Part shown: piece by piece, positions 9,152 to 17,378 of the stretch
Position numbering within the stretch: position 1 is the first letter of the stretch
Layout: every line of letters starts with the position of its first letter
Origin: Fibrobacter sp. UWB5
GTDB taxonomy: Bacteria; Fibrobacterota; Fibrobacteria; Fibrobacterales; Fibrobacteraceae
Assembly: GCF_002210295.1 (NCBI RefSeq)
Contig: NZ_MWQH01000006.1
Location: 62,001-126,000 of the forward strand
DNA: 64,000 nt
Direction: 5' to 3'
Made by a program: the position numbers and the translations under genes
Notes under the pieces: model-generated
The model's database searches: none
Told to the model about the DNA's origin: nothing
The model's input: only the letters and a program-made list of their open reading frames with translations

Positions 9152-10219
9152 ATGGAACGGAAGCGCGCAAAGATTTTGGTAATTGACGACACGAAGACGA
9201 ATATTGAGGTGCTCGAGGGAATTTTGTCCAGCGAGTACGACGTTTTTGTGGCCTTAGATGGCAAAAAAGGCCTTGTTTTGACCGAAAAAGTCAAACCGGA
9301 CCTGATTCTGCTCGACGTGATGATGCCAGAAATGGATGGCTACGAAACGCTCCGCCAGATGAACGAAAAGAATCTGGTCGAAAATACGCCGGTGTTGTTC
9401 CTGACAGCAAAAGCCGATTCCAAGAGTGAACAGACTGGCCTGGACCTCGGGGCCGTCGATTATATTACCAAGCCGTTCCATCCGAATTTGGTGCAGCTCC
9501 GAATCAAGAATCAATTGGAATTCAAGCACCAGCGCGATCATTTGCAAGAACTGGTCGAAGAAAAGACCCTAGATTTGCGTAAAACCCTCAAGGTCATGCT
9601 GACGAGCCTCGGTGCGCTTGCCGAATACCGCGACCCCGAAACGGGTGCCCATATTAAGCGTACGCAGGTGCTGGTGCAGATGCTTGCCGAAACCCTTCGC
9701 GAACATCCGCGTTTTAAAGAGGCGATTCCGAATAACGAATATATCGATTATTATGCGACAGCCGCTCCGCTCCACGACATTGGCAAAGTCGGCATTCCCG
9801 ACGAAATTTTGCGTAAACCGGCTCGTTTGAACGACGAAGAATGGGCGATTATGAGTACGCATGCGCAAAAGGGTTACGATGTGCTGGTGAATGCCACGCA
9901 TGAACTCAAGGACCATCCGCTGGTCAAGATTTGTGCCGATATCATCTTGAATCACCACGAACGCTTTGATGGAACGGGTTACCCGAACAAACTCAAGGGT
10001 GACGATATCCCGGTGGGGGCGCGCCTGATGTCGGTGGCAGACGTGTACGATGCGCTGGTCTCAAAGCGCCCGTACAAGGAAGCCTACCCGCACGATGTGG
10101 CGGTTAAGGAAATTTTGGCCGGTAAGGGGACTCAATTCGACCCCGATGTTGTCGATGCCTTTATGTCGCTGGAATCCAAATTGCCCGAGATTTACGATCA
10201 TTTTAAGGAAAATCCTTAA
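9152..10219 (+). CDS. Response regulator with HD-GYP phosphodiesterase output
   Basis: The 355-residue protein joins a receiver domain (residues 1-120; ILVIDDTKTN, phospho-acceptor Asp in LILLDVMMPEMDG near 53, switch segment FLTAKA, conserved Lys in YITKPF) to an HD-GYP domain (about 150-340). The HD motif is in PLHDIGKVG near 209 and the GYP signature in HHERFDGTGYP. HD-GYP proteins hydrolyse cyclic di-GMP. The gene ends 12 nt before the hybrid histidine kinase at 10232, so the two are almost certainly co-transcribed and the kinase is the likely phosphodonor. The phosphorylation-controlled output would be lower c-di-GMP; that link is inferred from order. Confidence 0.93.
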   Translation: MERKRAKILVIDDTKTNIEVLEGILSSEYDVFVALDGKKGLVLTEKVKPDLILLDVMMPEMDGYETLRQMNEKNLVENTPVLFLTAKADSKSEQTGLDLGAVDYITKPFHPNLVQLRIKNQLEFKHQRDHLQELVEEKTLDLRKTLKVMLTSLGALAEYRDPETGAHIKRTQVLVQMLAETLREHPRFKEAIPNNEYIDYYATAAPLHDIGKVGIPDEILRKPARLNDEEWAIMSTHAQKGYDVLVNATHELKDHPLVKICADIILNHHERFDGTGYPNKLKGDDIPVGARLMSVADVYDALVSKRPYKEAYPHDVAVKEILAGKGTQFDPDVVDAFMSLESKLPEIYDHFKENP

Positions 10220-10231
10220 AAAGGAGTCGTC

Positions 10232-13200
10232 TTGTCCCGTAACCCGCTGAACGCCCAACGTCGCCGTTTAAGAAACCGCATTTCCGTGGTTTATATGCTG
10301 CCGACATTGCTTGCGGCTGTGGCGATGGTCTTTATCTTTTCGCATGCGGTGCGTGCCATGCTGGTGGATTCTGCTGTCGCGAATACCGAGACGGCATTGC
10401 GCGAACGCGTGCAGACCGAAGTCGAAGCCTTCTTGAAGCTGCGCGAAGAAAAGTTCCTGGCTACGGTAAAGCGCGTACAAGGGGTAACGAAAGAAAAGTC
10501 AATCAGACCGATTTTGTACAAGCAGACCCAAAGTGCAGAAGGCATTGTTGACGTTTACTATGGAACGACTGTAGGCGACTTTATTTCGGGCCGAGGCATT
10601 AAGCTTGAAAGCGACCAGACGGAATTCCGCACCAAGGGCTGGTATCTGGAGGCTTCCCGCAAAAGGGGCCTTGCCTATACGGGCCCGACCATTCGAAAAA
10701 GCCTGAACCGTCAGGTGCTTTCGCTTTCTTATCCGATTTGGGACAATGACCACAAATTCAAGGGAGCCGTCGGCGAAGATATCAATCTTCACAAGGTGCG
10801 CCTGACCTTAGGTGCGCTTGCCAAGGAAGAAGGCGGCGTAACCATGCTGGTGGGCAGCGAAAACGACAATGTGTTCACCTATTTCCCGTACGAAACGAAC
10901 CGCGGTAAAGTCCTGCAGGACAGTGTCGAGGATCTATTGCAGTTGGTGTCCGACAAATTCAGTTCTGATACGTTGATGGACGGACGCATTTTACGCTTTG
11001 AAAAGACGAATGAACACCACCAGCAATTGATTTTTATGGTGACGCCCTTGAATCAGTTGCCGTTCTACTTGGTTCATGTAAGTCAGCATAACAAGATTGC
11101 CGCCAGTATTGACAATAACTCTTCGACGGTTCTTGGCGTTGTTGCCTTATTTGTCTTTGTGTTGATTGCGCTTGCGGCCATCGCTTCGCACTTGTTGTTC
11201 CGCCGCTACATTCAGCGGGACTTGAACGATAGCGTGAATTCCAGTACGCTTTTCGATACGCTCTTGTGGAAAGGCGACAACTTTACCATCATTCTTACCA
11301 ACGAAAACTTCGACATTCTGCATGCGAGCGCCTATGTGGTTGATTTCTTGAACAATGGCGAAGACATGAAAGAAGAAAGCCTGTTCAAGTTCTTCCCCTC
11401 GGATGCTTTCAAGAAATTCGCGCACCGTGTGGCCATGGGCGGGCAGATGCTTGCCAGCGAGCGCAAGACGATTGTGCGTGTACAGAATGCTGCCGGGGAA
11501 GTCGCATGGTGGGGCATGTCGTTCCAGGCGCTTGTCGAAGACAATGGTGCAACGCGATTCCTGATCATGATCAACGATGAAACGAGCGGAATCCAGAAAG
11601 ATACGATTCTGGATACGATCATGCTTTCGGGCGATCATTCGATCCTGATTATTTTCGACAAGAACCTGCATATTAAATATATGTCACGCCAACTGGCGGA
11701 ATTCTTGGGCAAGGAATGGCGCTCGTTTGTCGGAATTTCGATTAATGAATTAAAGGACATGGGCCTCCCGGAATCGATGATCGATGCGATGATCAAGTCT
11801 TACCAGAATGACGAAGTCTGGAAAGATTCCTTGATGCTCAAGCCCGAAAACGGCACCGAAGAAACCTGGTTCCGCGGCGAAGGCTGCACGCTGAAGGTTC
11901 AGGAAACGGTGGTGGGCTACATGCTTTCGATGATCGATATTTCGGAAGTGGTGGCCGCCCGCGAAATTGCGGAACAGGCGACTCAGGCCAAGAGCGAATT
12001 CCTCGCCAACATGAGTCATGAAATCCGCACGCCGATGAACGCCATTATCGGTATGGCGCACTTGATTTCGGAAACGAACCTGGATAACCACCAGCGCGGT
12101 TTTGTGGACCGCATTGGGCATGCCGCCAAGTCCTTGCTCGGAATTATTAACAATATTCTTGACTTCTCGAAGATCGAGGCGAAAAAGCAGGACTTGGAAA
12201 TCACGCAGCTTGTGCTGCAAGATGTCATTGACGAGGTGGCGGCGCTTGCCGAGGTGCGTATCGCTGGCCGCCCGATAGAACTGATTGTCGATATCGATCC
12301 GGATATTCCTGAAATCTTGATGGGTGACCCGCTTCGACTTTCTCAGATTTTCACGAACCTGATCAACAATGCGACCAAGTTTACCGAAAAGGGTGACATT
12401 ACCCTGAGCGTCAAACTGTTGCAGCAGGCGAACAACATGGTCAAGCTGTATATCTGTGTCAAGGATACGGGTATCGGCATGACGCCGGAACAGGTGTCGC
12501 GCCTGTTCAATGCCTTTACGCAGGCAGACGGTTCTACCACGCGCAAGTACGGCGGCACGGGTCTCGGACTTGTGATTTCCAAGTCGCTGGTGGAACTCAT
12601 GGGCGGGCAACTCCAGGTTTCAAGTGAATCGGGCGTTGGTTCGCAGTTCTTCTTTACCATCTCGCTCCCGATTGCACCGCAGGCGGGCGAGGAGCCCAAG
12701 TGGAAAAACGAAGATCGCTTTACCAATAAGAATGTGCTTTTGGTAGATGACTGCGCGAATCTACGCGTTATTTTAAGACATTACCTGAACAAGTTGCGTT
12801 GCGTGGTCGAAGAGGCGAGTTCCGTAGACGAAGCCCTGGACTTGATTCAGGCGCACGAAGAAGCGGGCGAGGCCCCGTACGATTTGTTCCTGGTCGATTA
12901 CAGCATGCCGATTTTGAACGGATTTGACTTTGTGCATGGCTTGACTGATAACATGAAGTCGATTCCGAAGGTGTTGATGCACCCGATTCATTTCGACGAA
13001 AACGAACTGAATACGGCCAAGAGTCTGGGCTTTAACAGCAACGTGTCTAAGCCGCTCCAGATTAGCACGCTCCTGAGCGCCCTGCAAGAAGCGTTCGGTT
13101 ACCCGCTGACCTACAAGAAGGTCGAAAAGAAGGAAAAGGGCAAGATTTACTTTAAGGAAGCGAAGATCCTGCTGGTCGAAGATAACCAGATGAACCAGGA

Positions 13201-14203
13201 ATTGGCTGTTTCGCTCTTGAATAGCGTTGGCCTTACCGCGATGATTGCGAATAACGGTAAAGAAGCGCTCGACATGCTCAAGAAAGACGCTTTCGACATG
13301 GTGCTCATGGATATCCAGATGCCGATTATGGATGGCCTTACCGCCACTAGGGAAATCCGTGCCCGCGAAGATGAATACTTCAAGAAGGTGCCGATTCTGG
13401 CCATGAGTGCCCGCGCTTTCCAGAAAGATACCGAAGAATGCCTTGAAGCGGGCATGAACGCGCACATTGTAAAGCCGATTGATCCGACGGTCTTGTACGA
13501 AGAAATGGCGAAGTTCTTGCCGGTGGCCGCTGAAACGCCGCATGCAAGCAACGGGCATGATTCCGACCTGTCGCAAGACGACAAGAATTTCATCTCTTAT
13601 TTCCAGAAAGTGCGCGACTTTGATGCGGAATCGGGCCTTTACCATGCCAACAATAACCGCAACATGTACCTCAAGATTTTGCAGGGATTTGTGCGCGACT
13701 ATGGCGGAAATTCGTTCAACCTGCGCTCGCTTATCGAAGAATTCCATTACGAAGAAGCGACCCGCATTGTGCATACCATCAAGGGTCTTTGCGGAACGAT
13801 TGGATCTACCCATGTGCAGAATCTGGCGGCCTCGCTCGAAGCGGAACTCGAACAGAAACAGTGTAATTTTGGCAATTACAACGTATTTGAAGAAAAACTG
13901 CATGCGCTCATTGAAGACTTGCAGATTGTGCTGACTGACATTGCCTCGGAACAGAATGCGACCGTGCAAAAGTCGCATGACCCCGAAGCCGCACAAAAGC
14001 TCATGGCTGCGGTCAAGGCGCTGAAGGATGCGGTGGATACTTGTTCTTCGACCCAGTGCAAGCGCATTCTCGACGGTATCGAGAATATTGCGTTTGAGCC
14101 GAACCAGGAAGTTCTGCTCCACAAGTTGAAGGAACTGTTGGACGATTACGACTTTAGCGAAGCGTCCGAAATTCTGGACTCTCTCGAAAAGACTCTAGTC
14201 TAG
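10232..14203 (+). CDS. Hybrid sensor histidine kinase with two receivers and an HPt domain
   Basis: The 1323-residue membrane kinase has a transmembrane helix near residues 18-40, a periplasmic Cache-like sensor region to about 295, and a second helix near 298-320. Two PAS-like regions follow (about 340-450 and 465-575). The HisKA domain carries HEIRTPMNAIIGMAHL with His near 596. The ATPase shows INNATKF, DTGIGM and GGTGLGL. Receiver 1 (about 832-955) has its Asp in FLVDYSMP near 888; receiver 2 (about 970-1090) has MVLMDIQMP near 1025; the HPt domain has RIVHTIKGLCG near 1180. The start is TTG 10232 with AGGAG just upstream. It contains all relay modules and sits 12 nt after the REC-HD-GYP gene, its likely target. 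Confidence 0.95.
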   Translation: MSRNPLNAQRRRLRNRISVVYMLPTLLAAVAMVFIFSHAVRAMLVDSAVANTETALRERVQTEVEAFLKLREEKFLATVKRVQGVTKEKSIRPILYKQTQSAEGIVDVYYGTTVGDFISGRGIKLESDQTEFRTKGWYLEASRKRGLAYTGPTIRKSLNRQVLSLSYPIWDNDHKFKGAVGEDINLHKVRLTLGALAKEEGGVTMLVGSENDNVFTYFPYETNRGKVLQDSVEDLLQLVSDKFSSDTLMDGRILRFEKTNEHHQQLIFMVTPLNQLPFYLVHVSQHNKIAASIDNNSSTVLGVVALFVFVLIALAAIASHLLFRRYIQRDLNDSVNSSTLFDTLLWKGDNFTIILTNENFDILHASAYVVDFLNNGEDMKEESLFKFFPSDAFKKFAHRVAMGGQMLASERKTIVRVQNAAGEVAWWGMSFQALVEDNGATRFLIMINDETSGIQKDTILDTIMLSGDHSILIIFDKNLHIKYMSRQLAEFLGKEWRSFVGISINELKDMGLPESMIDAMIKSYQNDEVWKDSLMLKPENGTEETWFRGEGCTLKVQETVVGYMLSMIDISEVVAAREIAEQATQAKSEFLANMSHEIRTPMNAIIGMAHLISETNLDNHQRGFVDRIGHAAKSLLGIINNILDFSKIEAKKQDLEITQLVLQDVIDEVAALAEVRIAGRPIELIVDIDPDIPEILMGDPLRLSQIFTNLINNATKFTEKGDITLSVKLLQQANNMVKLYICVKDTGIGMTPEQVSRLFNAFTQADGSTTRKYGGTGLGLVISKSLVELMGGQLQVSSESGVGSQFFFTISLPIAPQAGEEPKWKNEDRFTNKNVLLVDDCANLRVILRHYLNKLRCVVEEASSVDEALDLIQAHEEAGEAPYDLFLVDYSMPILNGFDFVHGLTDNMKSIPKVLMHPIHFDENELNTAKSLGFNSNVSKPLQISTLLSALQEAFGYPLTYKKVEKKEKGKIYFKEAKILLVEDNQMNQELAVSLLNSVGLTAMIANNGKEALDMLKKDAFDMVLMDIQMPIMDGLTATREIRAREDEYFKKVPILAMSARAFQKDTEECLEAGMNAHIVKPIDPTVLYEEMAKFLPVAAETPHASNGHDSDLSQDDKNFISYFQKVRDFDAESGLYHANNNRNMYLKILQGFVRDYGGNSFNLRSLIEEFHYEEATRIVHTIKGLCGTIGSTHVQNLAASLEAELEQKQCNFGNYNVFEEKLHALIEDLQIVLTDIASEQNATVQKSHDPEAAQKLMAAVKALKDAVDTCSSTQCKRILDGIENIAFEPNQEVLLHKLKELLDDYDFSEASEILDSLEKTLV

Positions 14204-14439
14204 TGCAGGACCATCGCCGCGATAAACGCGAGCGCGACGATTACTGCCGCCGCTATGGCGAGCGGGTTCGCCTTGTTCTTCTTTTCGCCGAATTCATTCT
14301 CGACAATTTCGTCGTAATCCGGAGTCTCGAGGTCGGTAAATTCCGCGCCCTCGGACCAGCCGGTATTCTTGTCGCTCCCGCAATGCGGGCAGAACGTGGC
14401 GTTATCTTTAATTTCTGAATGGCAATGAGGACAGAGCAT
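14200..14439 (-). CDS. Small zinc-ribbon protein with one C-terminal membrane helix
   Basis: The 79-residue protein starts with a zinc ribbon (CPHCHSE and, 14 residues on, CPHCGSD), continues with an acidic linker and ends in a hydrophobic helix (LAIAAAVIVALAFIAAMVL). I start at ATG 14439, where the zinc ribbon begins; no ribosome binding site is visible and a TATATT-like box lies just upstream, so the transcript may be leaderless. Its stop codon overlaps the stop of the convergent histidine kinase gene within the palindrome CTAG (14200-14203). Function is unknown; such proteins are often membrane-tethered accessory factors. Confidence 0.75.
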   Translation of the reverse strand: MLCPHCHSEIKDNATFCPHCGSDKNTGWSEGAEFTDLETPDYDEIVENEFGEKKNKANPLAIAAAVIVALAFIAAMVLH

Positions 14440-14453
14440 GGCTGTAATATAAT

Positions 14454-14480
14454 AAAAACCGCCAGGCGATTGCCTAGCGG
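14454..14480 (-). terminator. Terminator-like hairpin upstream of the zinc-ribbon gene
   Basis: Read on the minus strand, CCGCTAGGC and GCCTGGCGG form a 9-bp stem with a 4-nt loop followed by five T residues. It may be a second stop for aldolase transcripts. The zinc-ribbon gene's -10-like box lies immediately after the T-run. Confidence 0.6.
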
Positions 14481-14529
14481 TCTTTAAGCTTTTTACGCTA
14501 CGCGGCAAAGCCGCATTTCATCCGTGAGC

Positions 14530-14558
14530 AACAAAGCCCTCGGGTGTTAACCGAGGGC
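14530..14558 (-). terminator. Terminator of the aldolase gene
   Basis: GCCCTCGG and CCGAGGGC (14536-14558) form an 8-bp stem. On the minus strand it is followed by TTTGTT. It lies about 60 bp after the fba stop codon. Confidence 0.65.
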
Positions 14559-14616
14559 GGTTGCGAGAGCGAGGCGATATCACATTTTTAATCTGCGATA
14601 GAGCCGAGCGGTCTCA

Positions 14617-15618
14617 TTAGAGCTTGTTGTTGGAACCAAGAACGTCGACGATCTTGTGTTCGTACATCTTCTGCATGTTTTCGCGAGCCGGCTTGAGGTA
14701 CTGGCGCGGGTCGAAGTGTTCCGGATGTTCGTCGAAATACTTACGGATAGCGGCAGTCATGGCGAGGCGGCTGTCAGAGTCGATGTTGATCTTGCAAACA
14801 GCGGACTTGGAAGCTTCGCGGAGCTGTTCTTCCGGAATACCGACGGCATCCGGGAGCTTGCCACCGTGGGCGTTGATGGTATCGACTTCGTCCTGCGGCA
14901 CGGAAGAAGAACCGTGGAGCACGATCGGGAAGCCCGGGAGCTTCTTTTCGATGGCGTGGAGCACGTCGAATGCCAGAGGAGGCGGAACGAGCTTGCCAGT
15001 CTTCGGGTCGCGAGTGCACTGTTCCGGCTTGAACTTGTAAGCACCGTGGCTGGTACCGATGGAGATAGCGAGGGAGTCGCAGCCCGTACGGGTAGCGAAG
15101 TCGATCACTTCTTCCGGCTTGGTGTAGTGGGATTCTTCAGCCTGGACTTCGTCTTCCACACCGGCGAGCACGCCGAGTTCAGCTTCGACGGTCACGTCGT
15201 GCTGGTGAGCGTATTCAACAACCTTCTTGGTGAGGGCGATGTTGTCTTCGTACGGAAGAGCGGAACCGTCGATCATCACGGAAGAGAAACCGTTGTCGAT
15301 GCAGTCCTTGCAGAGTTCGAAAGAGTCACCGTGGTCGAGGTGGAGCACGATCTGCGGATTGGCGCAGCCGAGTTCCTTGGCGTATTCAACAGCACCCTGA
15401 GCCATGTAGCGGAGGATGGTGCCGTTTGCGTAGTTACGAGCACCCTTAGAGACCTGCATGATCACCGGAGACTTCTGCTTCACAGCAGCCTGCACGATGG
15501 CCTGCATCTGTTCCATGGTGTTGAAGTTGAAAGCCGGGATAGCGTAGCCACCCTTAACAGCCTTTGCAAACATTTCCTTGGTGTTCACCAAGCCGAGTTC
15601 CTTGTAAGAAACTGCCAT
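14617..15618 (-). CDS. fba: Class II fructose-bisphosphate aldolase
   Basis: The 333-residue cytoplasmic enzyme cleaves fructose-1,6-bisphosphate to glyceraldehyde-3-phosphate and dihydroxyacetone phosphate in glycolysis, and runs the reverse in gluconeogenesis. Zinc-site and catalytic segments are clear: LHLDHGDSFELC, the acidic segment VEAELGVLAGVED, ISIGTSHGAYKF, and IVLHGSSSVP before the phosphate-binding KINIDSDSRLA. Length and motifs match the class II family. The ATG at 15618 follows GAGGT. It appears monocistronic, with a terminator after it and the OmpA operon terminator upstream. Confidence 0.97.
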   Translation of the reverse strand: MAVSYKELGLVNTKEMFAKAVKGGYAIPAFNFNTMEQMQAIVQAAVKQKSPVIMQVSKGARNYANGTILRYMAQGAVEYAKELGCANPQIVLHLDHGDSFELCKDCIDNGFSSVMIDGSALPYEDNIALTKKVVEYAHQHDVTVEAELGVLAGVEDEVQAEESHYTKPEEVIDFATRTGCDSLAISIGTSHGAYKFKPEQCTRDPKTGKLVPPPLAFDVLHAIEKKLPGFPIVLHGSSSVPQDEVDTINAHGGKLPDAVGIPEEQLREASKSAVCKINIDSDSRLAMTAAIRKYFDEHPEHFDPRQYLKPARENMQKMYEHKIVDVLGSNNKL

Positions 15619-15713
15619 TTGTTTTACCTCTTGATTTGATTGGCGACTTGCATCGCCGGTTAAAAGTTACGGGGCTAAAAATAGCAAATTTAAACTGCTT
15701 TGTCACGCAAAAT

Positions 15714-15745
15714 GCAAAAAAAGAAACCCCGCACCAAGTGCGGGG
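15714..15745 (-). terminator. Terminator of the DUF4398-OmpA operon
   Basis: CCCCGCA and TGCGGGG (15727-15745) form a stem with a short loop, and the minus strand continues with a long T-rich run (TTTCTTTTTTT). It follows the OmpA gene. Confidence 0.85.
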
Positions 15746-15775
15746 TGACTTTAGTGGAAAAGTATTCCGTTAGGC

Positions 15776-16801
15776 TTACTTAGCTTCCTGCTGCTGCAGG
15801 GCCTTGTCCTGGATCACGAGGTCCACGCGGCGGTTCTTCTGACGACCTTCCTTGGTGGAGTTGTCAGCGACCGGCATGGTCATACCGAGACCCTTGGCCG
15901 TGAGTCGATCTTCGGCGATTCCCTGTTCAACGAGGAATGCCTTCACGTTATCGGCGCGCTGCTGGGAAAGCTTCATGTTGTGTTCTTCGGAACCGGTGTT
16001 GTCGGTGTTACCTTCGATGGACACGTTGAACTGCTGGTACACAGAAAGAATACCGGCCACCTTGGCGAGGCTCGTCTTCAAGTCGGCCTTGAGGTCGGCC
16101 TTGTTCACGGCGAACAAGATGTCGGACATGGAAAGGATAATGCCGCGGGCGGACTTGGTCACCTGAATCATCTGGGACTGCAGTTCGTTCAGCTTGTTCA
16201 TGGCTTCCTGCTGGCGAGCTTCGGCCTTGGCGCGTTCTTCGGCAAGTTCCTTCTGGAGGTCGGCTTCACGCTGGTTGGCAGCCTTCAAAGCGGCTTCCTG
16301 GGCTGCAGCTTCGGCCTGGAACTTTTCCTGGTTCTGCTGCATTTCGGCCTGGAGGCGGGCTTCCTGGTCCTTCATCTTGGCCTTTTCAGCTTCGAGGTCG
16401 TTTACCTTGCCGGTGCGGGCCTTGTTGATCTGTTCCTGAATGGCTTCGATAGAACGAGCGGTGGCGGCGCGCTTTTCCCACTTTTCAGCGGTGCTGTTGC
16501 GAACTTTCTGGGTTTCAGCCTGGGCTGCGATGGTCTTGGCGTAAGTGTCGCACTTGGCGGCGAGAGCCTTGGTCTGGTCCGATTCGGCATCGTCGTTGTA
16601 GGCGGCGTCAAGATCGATGAGATTGGACTTGGCGGCGGCGAGCGTGTACTTGGCAGAGGTGGCGTTGGCCGGAATATCCTTGGCGGCGTTATCAATTGCG
16701 GTCTGGCATGCTTCTACTGCATTCGGACCGGCGGCTTCTTCGGCAGCGAAGGAGAGAGCGGCTGCCATAGCGCTAATGACTAAAAGATTTCTCGTTTTCA
16801 T
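15776..16801 (-). CDS. OmpA-family outer-membrane/peptidoglycan-binding protein with coiled coil
   Basis: The 341-residue protein has a signal peptide (cleavage likely after ALSFA), an Ala-rich helical region, a long coiled coil (about 105-210) rich in Glu, Gln, Ala and Lys, and a C-terminal OmpA domain (about 220-335). The latter shows VSIEGNTDNTGSEEHNMKLS and NRRVDLVI, the peptidoglycan-binding signature. There is no N-terminal beta-barrel. Its ATG overlaps the last base of the upstream lipoprotein stop codon, so the two are translationally coupled. A role in anchoring the envelope to peptidoglycan is likely by family. Confidence 0.9.
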   Translation of the reverse strand: MKTRNLLVISAMAAALSFAAEEAAGPNAVEACQTAIDNAAKDIPANATSAKYTLAAAKSNLIDLDAAYNDDAESDQTKALAAKCDTYAKTIAAQAETQKVRNSTAEKWEKRAATARSIEAIQEQINKARTGKVNDLEAEKAKMKDQEARLQAEMQQNQEKFQAEAAAQEAALKAANQREADLQKELAEERAKAEARQQEAMNKLNELQSQMIQVTKSARGIILSMSDILFAVNKADLKADLKTSLAKVAGILSVYQQFNVSIEGNTDNTGSEEHNMKLSQQRADNVKAFLVEQGIAEDRLTAKGLGMTMPVADNSTKEGRQKNRRVDLVIQDKALQQQEAK

Positions 16802-17196
16802 TACTTGGCACCTCCGTTCTTGGTTTCCTGGTCAAGGATGTTCTGGTAAAGGAGCTTGCGTTCCACATCGCTTCTCAGTTCCTTTTCAACCTTTTCGTCT
16901 TCTTTCTTGGCGGCGTCAAGTTCGGCATTTGCAATAGCGAGCTTGTATTCAAGAGTGCTTTGTTCGGCGAGTGCGTAGGCTTCTTTTTCGTCACCGTCGG
17001 CCTGCAGGGCCTTGGCAGAATCGAGCTTTGCGTTGGCAGATTCGAGCTGGGCTGCATCGACCTTGGCTTCTTGAGCGATAGTCTTGTTGGAGTCGGCAAA
17101 TTCAATCGACTTGGTAGCATTTACGCCACCGGCACAACCGGAAAGTGCGGCGAGGGCTATAATGGCCATTCCCGCAACGAGCATTCTGGATTTCAT
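16801..17196 (-). CDS. DUF4398-like lipoprotein
   Basis: This 131-residue lipoprotein has a signal peptide with lipobox LSGC (Cys near residue 21), then a helical domain with the heptad-like pattern seen in DUF4398 proteins (LESANAKLDSAKALQADGD, then YALAEQSTLEYKLAIANAEL). Proteins of this type are commonly encoded next to OmpA-family proteins, as here, where the downstream OmpA start codon overlaps its stop by one base. It probably acts with that OmpA protein in the periplasm or outer membrane. The domain assignment is from memory of the pattern. Confidence 0.75.
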   Translation of the reverse strand: MKSRMLVAGMAIIALAALSGCAGGVNATKSIEFADSNKTIAQEAKVDAAQLESANAKLDSAKALQADGDEKEAYALAEQSTLEYKLAIANAELDAAKKEDEKVEKELRSDVERKLLYQNILDQETKNGGAK

Positions 17197-17259
17197 TAAA
17201 ATCTCCTTTTGGGGGTTAAAAGTCGGTTTTTAATATACAAAAAAAAGAACAAAGAGCTT

Positions 17260-17291
17260 AGAACTTAGAGCTTAGATTATCTCTAAGTTCT
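17260..17291. repeat. Inverted repeat in the divergent intergenic region
   Basis: AGAACTTAGAG (17260-17270) and CTCTAAGTTCT (17281-17291) form a perfect 11-bp stem with a 10-nt loop. It lies between the DUF4398-OmpA operon and the metalloprotease-like gene. Without a T-run it is more likely a repeat element or regulatory hairpin than a terminator. Confidence 0.6.
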
Positions 17292-17378
17292 ACCAACTTA
17301 AATCTTCCAACTAAAAATTTACTTGATTTGCCCTAACTTTGTATATAAATTTATACACGTGTTTGGATTGGAGCTTGC

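Noticed and set aside
11750-14122. Long minus-strand frames (286 and 449 codons)
   Set aside because: They lie opposite the hybrid histidine kinase, whose domains fully explain the plus strand.
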